Of a stretch of 43,049 nt of DNA, positions 8,650-17,460 are shown piece after piece. Each line of letters starts with the position of its first letter. The first letter of the stretch is position 1. The notes under the pieces were generated by a model. That model was not told the DNA's origin and ran no database searches. It saw nothing but the letters and a program-made list of their open reading frames with translations. The stretch is from Nitrosomonas sp. Nm132. GTDB taxonomy: Bacteria > Pseudomonadota > Gammaproteobacteria > Burkholderiales > Nitrosomonadaceae. The DNA lies in contig NZ_FNDH01000022.1 in NCBI RefSeq assembly GCF_900100485.1, positions 1 through 43,049 of the forward strand, written 5' to 3'. Position numbers and translations under genes: made by a program.

Positions 8650-9510
8650 TCAATGGTTGGACATCATTTCTTTTTTTGATAATGCGAACGTATAGAGCTT
8701 TTTCCTGTTTTCACCGGTAATCTCGGCTGTCAGTTGCACCGCCTGCTTCAAGGGCAGGTTTTCCATCAGGATATGCAGCGTATGCTCCGCTTGATCGGTG
8801 ATTGCTTTGCTATTTTCTGTTACTGCCGGAGACAGTAACAATACGAATTCACCTTTTTGCTGATTTTCGTCAGATTGCAGCCATGTCAGGGTATTGCTCA
8901 GATCGGCTGTATGAATCGTTTCGAATAGCTTGGTGAGTTCCCTGGCGATCGTTATCTGACGCTGCTCCCCAAATACTGCAATCATGTCGGTAACACATTC
9001 CAGCAAGCGATGCGGCGCTTCATGAAAAATCAGGATACAGGATGATAAGGATTTCAATGATTCCAGTTTGCGTGTGCGCTCGCCAGATTTGGCCGGCAGG
9101 AAGCCATAAAATAAAAAATGAGGCGCAACCATGCCTGATGCTGAGAGTGCGCACATCGCTGCATTTGCGCCAGGGATGGGCACGACCTGATAGCCCTGTT
9201 CCCTGACTTGATGAATCAACAGGGCACCTGGATCGGAAACGCCAGGGGTGCCTGCATCCGTTACCAGGGCGACCGATTTTTGCGCTGCCAGCATCGCGAT
9301 AATTTTTTCGGTAGCAGCGCGTTCGTTGTGCTGATGCAGCGTGATCATACGGGTGTAAATGGCGTGATGCACCAACAAGCGTTGCGTGATATGAACATGT
9401 TCAGCCGCAATCACGTCCACTGCGGCCAATACATCCAGCGCGCGCAAACTGATATCACGCAAATTTCCAATTGGAGTAGCCACTACATATAATGTACTTT
9501 TGGTCAGCAT
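8650..9510 (-). CDS. rsmI: 16S rRNA (cytidine-1402 2'-O)-methyltransferase
   Basis: A 286-residue SAM-dependent methyltransferase of the tetrapyrrole-methylase fold. Family motifs are clear: LYVVATPIGNLRDISLRAL at the N-terminus, LVTDAGTPGVSDPGALL in the middle, and VPIPGANAAMCALSASG followed by FLPAKSGER. RsmI methylates the ribose of C1402 in the decoding centre. It is divergent from yraN across 84 bases, a common arrangement in proteobacteria, and it leads an apparent two-gene operon with pyrC. The C-terminus (ITGENRKKLYTFALS) matches the usual family tail. Confidence 0.96.
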   Translation of the reverse strand: MLTKSTLYVVATPIGNLRDISLRALDVLAAVDVIAAEHVHITQRLLVHHAIYTRMITLHQHNERAATEKIIAMLAAQKSVALVTDAGTPGVSDPGALLIHQVREQGYQVVPIPGANAAMCALSASGMVAPHFLFYGFLPAKSGERTRKLESLKSLSSCILIFHEAPHRLLECVTDMIAVFGEQRQITIARELTKLFETIHTADLSNTLTWLQSDENQQKGEFVLLLSPAVTENSKAITDQAEHTLHILMENLPLKQAVQLTAEITGENRKKLYTFALSKKEMMSNH

Positions 9511-9594
9511 TTCTTATGGCTGGTTTCTTATAATTTTCAATATGAATTGTCGCACAACTTAAACATTATTCAGACTCAGGAAGAATAAGTCATC

Positions 9595-9933
9595 ATGAAA
9601 GGAAGTAGCGCAGAACACCTGGCCGCTCTGTTCCTGCAACGCCAGCACCTGATTTTGCTTGAAAAAAACTATCGTTGCCGTTTCGGTGAAATCGATCTGA
9701 TCATGCGTGATGGCGCAACGTTGGTTTTTGTCGAAGTCAGAATGCGATCAAGCAATTGGTTTGGCGGCGCTGCAGCCAGTATTACAACGGCCAAGCAAGC
9801 CAAACTTATCCGCGCTGCCCGGCACTACCTGTCTGGACTTAATACCCTCCCTCCCTGCCGGTTCGATGCTGTGCTGCTGACGGGCCATCATAGTCAGGAG
9901 ATAGAATGGATTAAGGATGCATTTGGCGAATGA
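9595..9933 (+). CDS. yraN: YraN/UPF0102 family nuclease-fold protein
   Basis: A short 112-residue protein with the family pattern GSSAEHLAALFLQRQHLILLEKNYRCRFGEIDLI split across its first 45 residues, and the putative catalytic strand DGATLVFVEVRMRSS. The arrangement of Glu/Asp residues and the strand VEVR (usually VEVK) matches the restriction-endonuclease-like fold proposed for UPF0102. Its function is not firmly established in the family. A weak AGGAAG-like site precedes the ATG. It is divergent from rsmI, as in many proteobacteria, and its stop lies one base from the end of the convergent SDR gene. Confidence 0.93.
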   Translation: MKGSSAEHLAALFLQRQHLILLEKNYRCRFGEIDLIMRDGATLVFVEVRMRSSNWFGGAAASITTAKQAKLIRAARHYLSGLNTLPPCRFDAVLLTGHHSQEIEWIKDAFGE

Positions 9934-9934
9934 G

Positions 9935-10681
9935 TTACAAATTAATACTGCGCCCGCCATCCACTGCGATAATCTGACCGGTAATAAACGGCGCATCCGC
10001 AATCAAGAAATGCACGGCCCTGGCAATATCCTCAGGTTCTCCCATACGCTTGAGCAACGTCCTGTCTATGATCTCCTTGCGCAACGATTTATCGATCCAT
10101 TCCTCATGCTCTGGCCACAAAATAGGGCCTGGTGATACGCCATTGACGCGAATGAGCGGCGCAAGCTCCAATGCGAGCGATCGGGTAAGCGCAGCCAACC
10201 CGCCTTTGGCTGCATTATAAATCACATAATTTTTCAAAGGCTGTTCCACGTGAATATCCACGATATTGACAATACAACCATGCCGCTTTTCCAGATAAGG
10301 CACCGCTGCCTGCGATAAAAACAAGGGTGCTTTAAGATTGCTGCCCATCAAATCCACCCAAGCTTGTTCAGTAAGTTGGCCGATCGGTGTAGGGAAAAAG
10401 CTCGAAGCATTGTTCACCAAGGCATCCAGTTTACCGAATCGCCGTACGGTCTCCTCAATCAAATCCGGTAATCGATCAATATCCAGCAGATCAGCCTGAA
10501 TCAGCGCAACCGAATCAGAGCGGGTTTGTTCGAGGGTTTGTTGTAACATTTGCGCGTCATTCTGTGAAGAACGGTAATGCACCATCAGATTTGCACCCTG
10601 GGCATGCAGCTTACAACAAATAGCCGCTCCGACGCGCTTGGCTCCGCCTGTGACCAGAATAACTTTATTTTTCACAGTCAT
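9935..10681 (-). CDS. SDR oxidoreductase, pteridine reductase-like
   Basis: A 248-residue short-chain dehydrogenase. The cofactor site is TGGAKRVGAAI (residues 11-21), where the basic Lys-Arg pair favours NADPH, followed by NNAS (90-93). The active site carries Asp142, Tyr155 and Lys159 (VDIHVEQP and YNAAKGG). In most SDRs the first of these is Ser; Asp is the hallmark of pteridine reductase PTR1 (Asp-Tyr-Lys). The segment SPGPILWPE also fits PTR1-like bacterial proteins. The likely role is reduction of dihydrobiopterin or dihydrofolate, but the substrate is inferred. It is divergent from the MidA-type gene and convergent with yraN. Confidence 0.85.
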   Translation of the reverse strand: MTVKNKVILVTGGAKRVGAAICCKLHAQGANLMVHYRSSQNDAQMLQQTLEQTRSDSVALIQADLLDIDRLPDLIEETVRRFGKLDALVNNASSFFPTPIGQLTEQAWVDLMGSNLKAPLFLSQAAVPYLEKRHGCIVNIVDIHVEQPLKNYVIYNAAKGGLAALTRSLALELAPLIRVNGVSPGPILWPEHEEWIDKSLRKEIIDRTLLKRMGEPEDIARAVHFLIADAPFITGQIIAVDGGRSINL

Positions 10682-10759
10682 CCGCTTTTCCCCTTTTACA
10701 TACGCTACACTTAGCTATTACCTTTTTTCACAATCTACCATAAAACTGCTTCACTCTAG

Positions 10760-11944
10760 ATGCCTACCGTTACTTTACCTACCCCCAGTGAAACCGCACT
10801 CCAATACAGCCACGCATTACAAAATGCGATTCGCACAAGAATCAATGCTGCAGGTGGTTGGATTTCTTTTGCCGATTTTATGGAAGCGGCGCTCTACACG
10901 CCTGGCATGGGTTACTACAGTGCTGGCGCGGCCAAACTCGGTCAAGCCGGGGATTTTGTCACGGCGCCAGAAATATCTTCATTATTTGGCAAAACCATTG
11001 CGCGACAGGCTGCTCAGGTATTCGAGCTGATCGGTCACAACGATATTCTGGAATTTGGTGCAGGCTCCGGCAAGCTGGCGCTCGATTTGCTGCTTGAACT
11101 GGAACAGCGAGGTTGTTTACCCAAACGATACTTCATCCTCGAAGTCAGCGCTGATTTACAGCAGCGACAACGCGAATTATTCGAAAAATACGCGTCACAT
11201 CTTGTTTCATCCATTCATTGGCTAACCTGTCTCCCGAATGAATTTAACGGCCTCATCCTGGCCAATGAAGTGCTCGATGCTATGCCAGTCCATCTGGTGG
11301 TGTGGCAAAATCATCATGTCTATGAGAGGGGGGTTAGCTGCAATCAGCAAGCTTTTGAATGGCAGGAGCGCCCTTTGATTGGCGGAGAGTTGTTTGAAAT
11401 TGCCCAGGAATTAATACCATTTAGAGATGCGATGGATCACGATTCATTCCGCTACGCCAGCGAGATCAGCCTGGCCACCCGGCATTTCATGCGCAGTCTG
11501 GCGCAGATACTCCGCCAGGGGGTGATTCTGCTGATTGACTATGGGTTCGGACAAAGCGAGTATTATCACCCCCAACGCAGTCAGGGAACGCTGATGTGTC
11601 ATTACCGACACCATGCGCACGATGATCCCTTTTATTTACCAGGATTGCAAGATATCACCAGTCACGTTGACTTTAGCGCAATCAGCCGAGTTGCGCTGGA
11701 TAGTGATCTCCAATTACTTGGCTACACCAACCAAGCGCACTTCCTGATCAACTGCGGCATCACTGAGATTTTAGCTTGTATACCCGCGGACAATACCCAT
11801 CAATATTTGCCATTGGCCAATCAATTACAAAGATTGGTCAGTCCCGCTGAAATGGGTGAATTATTCAAGGTAATCGCCTTTGGCAGGCAGATTGATCAAT
11901 CGCTCATGGGATTTAGCCGCGGTGACAAAAGCCGGTTATTATAA
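10760..11944 (+). CDS. SAM-dependent methyltransferase, MidA/NDUFAF7 family
   Basis: A 394-residue protein with the MidA family signature: ISFADFMEAALYTPGMGYYS near the N-terminus, then GDFVTAPEISSLFGKTIA, the SAM-binding strand ILEFGAGSGKLALDLL, the segment LILANEVLDAMPVH and IDYGFGQSEYY. The mitochondrial relative NDUFAF7 dimethylates an arginine of a complex I subunit during assembly. Bacterial members are less well characterised. A complete nuo operon is present elsewhere in this window, but the two loci are about 14 kb apart, so a functional link is only suggestive. The gene ends four bases from the convergent hpnG. Confidence 0.92.
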   Translation: MPTVTLPTPSETALQYSHALQNAIRTRINAAGGWISFADFMEAALYTPGMGYYSAGAAKLGQAGDFVTAPEISSLFGKTIARQAAQVFELIGHNDILEFGAGSGKLALDLLLELEQRGCLPKRYFILEVSADLQQRQRELFEKYASHLVSSIHWLTCLPNEFNGLILANEVLDAMPVHLVVWQNHHVYERGVSCNQQAFEWQERPLIGGELFEIAQELIPFRDAMDHDSFRYASEISLATRHFMRSLAQILRQGVILLIDYGFGQSEYYHPQRSQGTLMCHYRHHAHDDPFYLPGLQDITSHVDFSAISRVALDSDLQLLGYTNQAHFLINCGITEILACIPADNTHQYLPLANQLQRLVSPAEMGELFKVIAFGRQIDQSLMGFSRGDKSRLL

Positions 11945-11948
11945 AAAA

Positions 11949-12668
11949 TCAATATTGGGGCGAGAATGCGCCACCCAGCTCGGTATCAGCATACTTTACC
12001 ACTGACAGAAGCGTGGCACAGGCCGCACGCATGCTCGGGGCAAGACGCAGCAAAGTAGTTACATTAACAGACCGGCGAAGGAGCAAAGTCAGCAAATGCA
12101 GCGTATTGACACTACCATCAGGATAGACCGCACCCAATAAGGTCGGTGGCGGTGAAAATTCGACGGGATCAGTAATGGCACGCACCGCTACAAATGGAAT
12201 ACCCGCATTGGCCGCGATCTCGGCAATAGCCCCACTTTCCATATCGACCGCGCACGCGCCATTTTTTACAGAAAACTCCCGTTTCTCGGCTTCCGAAGTC
12301 AAGACCTGATGACTGGTAGCCAATGTGCCTCCAGCAACCTTCACATGCTTAGGCAGATGATGCATGATGCGTGCACGCCATTCCAAGGCGACAGGATGCA
12401 AATATTCCGCATGAATGCGTTCAGGGAGGACAAGGTCGCCAGGACGCAAAGTTTCATCCAGCGCGCCAGCTACACCAAAGCTCATGAGCGCTGATACGCC
12501 TCTATCGCGCAGCCCAGCTGCTGCTTGCCGGGCGGCATCGTTTCCCATACCACATACCCAGATTGCGGTACCTTCTCTAAGGTGCACCATTTCGTTGAAA
12601 GGTAACCTGCGCGGCGTGATACATTTCGCTTCCAAGCGCATTGCGGTGACAATACCTACCAGACTCAC
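11949..12668 (-). CDS. hpnG: Hopanoid-associated nucleosidase/phosphorylase HpnG
   Basis: A 239-residue member of the nucleoside phosphorylase family. In hopanoid producers HpnG acts on adenosylhopane, releasing adenine to give ribosylhopane or its phosphate. Motifs include VGIVTAMRLEAK at the start, CGMGNDAARQAAAGL, SFGVAGALDETLRPGD and the substrate-site VDMESGAIAEIAA. The frame is open further upstream, but I chose GTG at 12668 because it overlaps the last base of the shc stop codon (TAGTG), has a G-rich ribosome binding site about 8 bases upstream, and gives the normal family N-terminus. It is translationally coupled to shc. Confidence 0.9.
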   Translation of the reverse strand: MSLVGIVTAMRLEAKCITPRRLPFNEMVHLREGTAIWVCGMGNDAARQAAAGLRDRGVSALMSFGVAGALDETLRPGDLVLPERIHAEYLHPVALEWRARIMHHLPKHVKVAGGTLATSHQVLTSEAEKREFSVKNGACAVDMESGAIAEIAANAGIPFVAVRAITDPVEFSPPPTLLGAVYPDGSVNTLHLLTLLLRRSVNVTTLLRLAPSMRAACATLLSVVKYADTELGGAFSPQY

Positions 12669-14653
12669 TAAGTCTGCCCCCCAATCAGCGCACGATATCG
12701 TATCAACGCCCACAGCGGGAAATATTTTGAATAACCATGATATTTCAGATAAAACACCCGTGGAAAGCCTGGTGCCGTAAACCATGGTTCATACCATAAT
12801 CCATCAGCACTCTGTGTCTCCATCAAATATTTAATCCCTTTCTGTACTGCATCACTGCATACTTCTCCGGCAGCCATCAGTCCGAGTAATGCCCACGCAG
12901 TCTGGAATGAAGTGCTCTGTTCGAACTGTCCGGCTCGCTCGGGATCTAAATACGTGTCATTGGTTTCACCCCAGCCACCATCATCACGTTGAACGGATTT
13001 CAACCACTGAACCGCGCGGCGTATAGCCAGATGCTCCATATCGACGCTGGCGAGTCGCATGGCTTCCAGCACAGACCAGGTGCCATAAATATAATTGCTT
13101 CCCCATCGCCCAAACCAGGCGCCATTGGATTCCTGTTCTCTAAATAAATAGGCCAGTCCGCGCTCTACTACTTGCTTATGCCGCTGATCGCCATGCATGG
13201 CCAGAAAACCGCTACAGCGAGCGGTCACATCACTGGAAGGAGGATCAAGCAAAGCACCGTGATCAGCAAAAGGCACTTCGTTCAGATAATAATAAGTATT
13301 ATCAATGTCGAAAGCGGCAAATCCACCATTACTTGATTGCATGCCCGCCAACCACTCTGCCGCACGCGTCTTACTTACCTGATAGTCAACGTGATCAGCC
13401 TGATGTAACGCCCAGGCTACTGCCGCAGTATCATCCAGATCCGGGTAATGCGGGTTAGCATACTGAAATGCCCAGCCACCACCTGGCAAATCCGGACGGC
13501 TCTCGCGCCAGTCTCCGGGTGCATCGAGTATTTGATTAGGAATGAGCCAATCAAGAGCGCGTCGAATGGGCTGCTGGTCTGCGTCCCGATCTTCCTGTAA
13601 GGCAAGACAGGTCAAAACGGTGTCCCAAACTGGCGAAGTGCAAGGTTGGCACCATGCGCGCTCACCTTCATCCACCAGCAAGCCCTGAAGCGCCAAGCGG
13701 CATTGCTGGCGATAGGGATGATCATAATCGTAGCCAAGCAGCGCCAGCGCCTCATAGGCGTTGACTATGGCTGGGAAAATTGCACCCAAACCACATACTC
13801 CATTGAGCCGCTCGATCATCCACTGTTCTGCAAGATATAAAGCCCTTTTCCGTATAAAGGATGGAATCAGGGGTTCAAGTTTCGAGCCAAAACGCTCTAA
13901 ATACAAAAGCAACCGATTAAGCGGAGTACGGACTGGAAAATAGTTCTGTTCCTCTTCAGGCGGCACCGTAAATAATTCCTGGGCATGAATATTCCTTGGA
14001 TTAGCCGCCTTGGCTTTCAAAGAACACAGAATAGAAAGCGGGATCATGACGGTACGCGACCAGTACGCCACTTTACTGAGATGAAAAGGAAACCAACGCG
14101 GAAACAAAATGATCTCTGCGGGAACGAATGGAACACCACGCCAGGGTATCTGGCCATACATGGCAAGCATTAATCGGGTAAATACATTGGCACGCGCTGC
14201 TCCGCCGTGCGCCAGAATAGCAGACCGGGCACGCACCATATGCGGTGCATCGGGAGAATCTCCGACAAGCTTCAATGCATAATAGGCCTTGACGCTGCAG
14301 CTTTGATCAAATGCGCCACCATAATAAAGCGGCCATCCTCCATGTGTCATATCTTGTTGTTCACGAATGAAGCGAGCCAGTTTGTTTTCCAAAGTGACAT
14401 CCACTTCATCCATGAAATGCATCATCAGGATATATTCGGCGGGAATCGTACAATCTGCTTCTAAGGGAAAACACCAGTGACCCTCTTTTTTTTGTAAAGC
14501 AAGCAGTGTATTGCGTGCTGAAGAGATTGTATTACTCAGCCTGGATGCATTAATTCCGTCTACAGTTGTATTGCTTGATTTCAACCATTGACCCATCAAA
14601 GCTGTCTTTTTTATGCTGATAAAGTCAAAGATTTGTTGTGACATTCTAGACAT
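12668..14653 (-). CDS. shc: Squalene-hopene cyclase
   Basis: A 661-residue monotopic membrane enzyme that cyclises squalene to hopene/hopanol. The catalytic DXDD motif is DLDD at residues 405-408. Several QW repeats are visible in the C-terminal half (QSSNGGFAAFD, QESNGAWFGRWG, QRDDGGWGE, QSADGLWYEPWF). The N-terminal segment QKKEGHWCFPLEADCTIPAEY is also typical. Length is normal for the family. Two ATGs are possible (14653 and 14644, MSRMSQQ). It is followed by hpnG with a one-base overlap and preceded by mlaA and hpnA on the same strand. The squalene-forming genes (hpnC, hpnD, hpnE) are not in the window. Confidence 0.97.
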   Translation of the reverse strand: MSRMSQQIFDFISIKKTALMGQWLKSSNTTVDGINASRLSNTISSARNTLLALQKKEGHWCFPLEADCTIPAEYILMMHFMDEVDVTLENKLARFIREQQDMTHGGWPLYYGGAFDQSCSVKAYYALKLVGDSPDAPHMVRARSAILAHGGAARANVFTRLMLAMYGQIPWRGVPFVPAEIILFPRWFPFHLSKVAYWSRTVMIPLSILCSLKAKAANPRNIHAQELFTVPPEEEQNYFPVRTPLNRLLLYLERFGSKLEPLIPSFIRKRALYLAEQWMIERLNGVCGLGAIFPAIVNAYEALALLGYDYDHPYRQQCRLALQGLLVDEGERAWCQPCTSPVWDTVLTCLALQEDRDADQQPIRRALDWLIPNQILDAPGDWRESRPDLPGGGWAFQYANPHYPDLDDTAAVAWALHQADHVDYQVSKTRAAEWLAGMQSSNGGFAAFDIDNTYYYLNEVPFADHGALLDPPSSDVTARCSGFLAMHGDQRHKQVVERGLAYLFREQESNGAWFGRWGSNYIYGTWSVLEAMRLASVDMEHLAIRRAVQWLKSVQRDDGGWGETNDTYLDPERAGQFEQSTSFQTAWALLGLMAAGEVCSDAVQKGIKYLMETQSADGLWYEPWFTAPGFPRVFYLKYHGYSKYFPLWALIRYRALIGGQT

Positions 14654-14816
14654 GGATATTAGAACCTATATTCAACATGTTGTAATATATTCATTTTATA
14701 AGAAATTCTTTTTTGCTATTCGGTTTAAATACAAAACTCAGATATCCGGTTGAGAATAACGAAATAGTATTGAGCGCGACAATAAGTCACTCATGAAACT
14801 GATTTATTTAGCATTA

Positions 14817-15584
14817 TTAATCTCCTATCTCTTCATCCTCCTCTTCAAGGAGAAGATCATTATAGCGACCAGAAGGAGGGTTACCATCATGAATCAAAAA
14901 TTCACGTTGCTGCAAATAACCCTCGCGGACAAACAAATAGGGATCCAAAGCCGATTGATCACGAATTTTCATGGGCCCTGAAAGTCTTGCCCGTTTGTCC
15001 ACCACTCTCAAAAAAAGAAGAGGAACCAGTGCAGGTCCACTGATCACATAACTTGCAAAGAACAATGCGTCAGTGAAGAAACTAACCGGCAAATCCGCTA
15101 TATCGCGACGATTACTTGGCCCATAAACAGGGATAAAAATATAAGAACCACTGCTTAGACCCCAAACAGCCAATGTCTGCCCGAAATCCTCATTATTTTC
15201 CTTAAAGCCCATATGGCCTGCCATATCAGCAAGTCCAAATAAGCCAATGGTTGAATTGATCACGAAGCGTAGACTGTCTTCAAACCCCTGACGTACTTTT
15301 CCCTGTAGAAAAGCATTCAATGCCACATTGGGATAAGCAAGGTTTCGATAAAAATTCCCAATAGGACGTTGTATGGCATGAGGAACATGCTCAAGATAAA
15401 CATCTGCCACAGGCTCTAAAATATTCCGGTCAATCACATCTGTAAACCAATAGGATTTACGATTAGTGGATTCATAAGGATCACCCGCATCCATACCGTA
15501 CTCGTTCTTTGGCGTAGAAGCGCAACCTGTACAGAGAATAACCAGGAAATATAACAATATAACTGCAAAATGACTTTGTCTCAT
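14817..15584 (-). CDS. mlaA: MlaA/VacJ outer membrane lipoprotein
   Basis: A 255-residue lipoprotein. The signal peptide (MRQSHFAVILLYFLVIL) ends in lipobox LCTGC with Cys21 as the acylated residue. The mature part has the VacJ pattern: DPYESTNRKSYWFTDVIDR, VPHAIQRPIGNFYRNLAYP, FGQTLAVWGLSSGSYIFIP and YGPSNRRDIADL. MlaA removes misplaced phospholipids from the outer leaflet of the outer membrane and passes them to MlaC. The acidic tail (LLEEEDEEIGD) is unusual in its charge. Its position between hpnA and shc follows other hopanoid loci, linking lipid trafficking to hopanoid synthesis. The Mla ABC transporter is not in the window. Confidence 0.94.
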   Translation of the reverse strand: MRQSHFAVILLYFLVILCTGCASTPKNEYGMDAGDPYESTNRKSYWFTDVIDRNILEPVADVYLEHVPHAIQRPIGNFYRNLAYPNVALNAFLQGKVRQGFEDSLRFVINSTIGLFGLADMAGHMGFKENNEDFGQTLAVWGLSSGSYIFIPVYGPSNRRDIADLPVSFFTDALFFASYVISGPALVPLLFLRVVDKRARLSGPMKIRDQSALDPYLFVREGYLQQREFLIHDGNPPSGRYNDLLLEEEDEEIGD

Positions 15585-15690
15585 ATCCAGAAATAGATTT
15601 TTATCTTACTAAAGTATATGACCTGGATAGCAGCCATTTAAATACCTTGCAGAAAAAACGAAACAGAATTCGATAAGCATGGATTATCAA

Positions 15691-16707
15691 CTATTTTAGT
15701 TGTTGCGGTAAGGAACGCGTCACGTACCCTTCTTTAACCAGCCATTCAATTTGGTCGACCAGCGCCTGGCGTATTGGGGTTTGCTTGAAACCCAATTCTT
15801 GCACGGCTTTATCGCTCTCAAAAACCATGGAACGTGCTGCGAGTCTGATACCTGTCAATGGCGCCTGGGGAGGTTTACGAGTGATATAGTCAGCGGTCAA
15901 TTCAGAAAGCACTCCCACAATTAAGGCTAGCCAGTGAGGAATGCGGAATTTTGGCATGGCTAAGCCAGTGATCTCCTCAATCATTAGCAGCAAATTGCCC
16001 AAAGTCAGATTCTCATTGCCCAGAATATAACGCTCTCCTGGACGTCCATGCTGAGCTGCCAGAATATGCCCTCTGGCGACATCCCGTACATCCACCATAT
16101 TAAATTTACAATCGAGATAGGCTGGTATTTTACAATTTAGAAAATCTAGAATCATGCGTGTGGGGGGAGTAATCCTACGATCTCCAGGGCCTATCGGTAA
16201 TGTCGGAGAAACGATTACTACCGGCAATCCACCCTTTGCAGCCTTGAAAGCTGCTTGCTCCGCAAGAAATTTTGAACGGCAATAAGGGCCAGGCATTTCA
16301 TTCAGTTCTCGCATGACCGATGAATCAATAGGGCGATCTCCTTGGCGCCTGCCAGTCAGAATCGACTCGGTAGAAGTATATACCACCACTTCCAGATCTG
16401 CTCGCGCCGCTTCTGACAATACAGTACACGTCCCTTCGTAATTCACCTGCTTGAACAAACGCTTGTCTTGCGCCCATAAATTCGGATTTGCTGCCAGGTG
16501 ATAGAGGCGCTGCACACCTTTTAGGGCACGGCGTACCCTATCGGCATCGTTCACAGAGCCTTGTATCACTTCCACATCACTTGGTAGAGATACATCTGCA
16601 AGCTCTAATACTTTCACTGCTTCGCCTTGTTCCAGCAATTGCCTCACTAGATGCGTCCCAATAAAGCCTCCTCCCCCAGTAACAAGGGAACAACCACGAT
16701 TTAACAA
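15691..16707 (-). CDS. hpnA: Hopanoid-associated sugar epimerase HpnA
   Basis: A 338-residue extended SDR. The NAD(P)-binding motif is TGGGGFIGTHL near the N-terminus, followed by LYHLAANPNLWAQD, the active-site region YTSTESILTG and the Tyr-x3-Lys pair in PYCRSKFLAE. The C-terminal half (FNMVDVRDVARGHILAA, RYILGNENLTLG, PHWLALIVG) is typical of HpnA from hopanoid clusters. HpnA is thought to help build the sugar or side chain of extended hopanoids; the reaction is not firmly established. It is upstream of mlaA and shc on the same strand (gap 106 bases to mlaA). Confidence 0.92.
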   Translation of the reverse strand: MLNRGCSLVTGGGGFIGTHLVRQLLEQGEAVKVLELADVSLPSDVEVIQGSVNDADRVRRALKGVQRLYHLAANPNLWAQDKRLFKQVNYEGTCTVLSEAARADLEVVVYTSTESILTGRRQGDRPIDSSVMRELNEMPGPYCRSKFLAEQAAFKAAKGGLPVVIVSPTLPIGPGDRRITPPTRMILDFLNCKIPAYLDCKFNMVDVRDVARGHILAAQHGRPGERYILGNENLTLGNLLLMIEEITGLAMPKFRIPHWLALIVGVLSELTADYITRKPPQAPLTGIRLAARSMVFESDKAVQELGFKQTPIRQALVDQIEWLVKEGYVTRSLPQQLK

Positions 16708-16848
16708 AACAACTCCTTTAAATCAGATACTAGACAAAATAGTGCAACTTTCATGACAAAACAGAAGCAGTAAAGAAAGCTTGACCAAATTTCCGCTTTG
16801 GCTGTAATCACAACGACTGAATTTAGCCTATATCATGTCTTGCCTTGT

Positions 16849-17457
16849 TTAAATTTGTCGCTCACCGTGGACGATCTCAACCAATTTTAAAGCTTGCAAT
16901 TCCATTTCCATAACTAGAGCATCTACTTTGGCACGAAAATGCCGGTAAAAGATTATGCTCGGTATCGCCACAAGTATGCCAAACGCAGCATTATACAACG
17001 CTATAGATATACCATGGGCAAGTTGTGCCGGATTACTCCCTGTGGGCGCATTGGAACCAAAAATTTCGATCATACCAATGAGCGTTCCGAATAACCCCAT
17101 TAATGGACTCAAAGAAGCAATCGTTCCCAATGTCGTAAGATAACGATCAAGCTCATGTGCCACTCCACGGCCCACTTCTTCAATGGACTCTTTCATAATT
17201 TCACGTGAGCTGCCAACATTCCTGAGCCCTGCTACCAAAATACGCCCCAACGGTGAGTTGTTCTGCAGGCGCGACAGCATTTCAGCGCTTATTCCCGTTC
17301 TACGATATTCCTGTAACACTCTTGGCAGCAAATCCCGTGGAGCAACCTTACTCTGTCGAAGACTCCATAAGCGCTCACCGATAATGGCAACGGCGACGAT
17401 GGAAGCAAAAATGATTGGCCATATCGGCCAACCGGCGGCTTGAATGATTGAAAACAC
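16849..17457 (-). CDS. exbB: MotA/TolQ/ExbB proton channel family protein
   Basis: A 202-residue inner-membrane protein with three membrane segments: near residues 10-30 (IWPIIFASIVAVAIIGERL), about 110-130 (LTTLGTIASLSPLMGLFGTL) and about 150-172 (ALYNAAFGILVAIPSIIFY). The conserved TolQ/ExbB pieces GLRNVGSSREIMKESIEEVG and LSPLMGLFGTLIGMI are present. The start is GTG at 17457 with GGGAG about 8 bases upstream. ExbB normally works with ExbD, energising outer-membrane processes with the proton gradient. No ExbD gene adjoins it here; the next gene is hpnA. It might be the first gene of the hopanoid cluster, with a gap of 141 bases to hpnA. Confidence 0.85.
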   Translation of the reverse strand: MFSIIQAAGWPIWPIIFASIVAVAIIGERLWSLRQSKVAPRDLLPRVLQEYRRTGISAEMLSRLQNNSPLGRILVAGLRNVGSSREIMKESIEEVGRGVAHELDRYLTTLGTIASLSPLMGLFGTLIGMIEIFGSNAPTGSNPAQLAHGISIALYNAAFGILVAIPSIIFYRHFRAKVDALVMEMELQALKLVEIVHGERQI

Positions 17458-17460
17458 GCG

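Noticed and set aside
12669..12785. Longer N-terminus for hpnG from ATG 12785
   Set aside because: The extra 39 residues are antisense-free but overlap the conserved shc C-terminus in another frame and do not match the family; the GTG at 12668 fits better.
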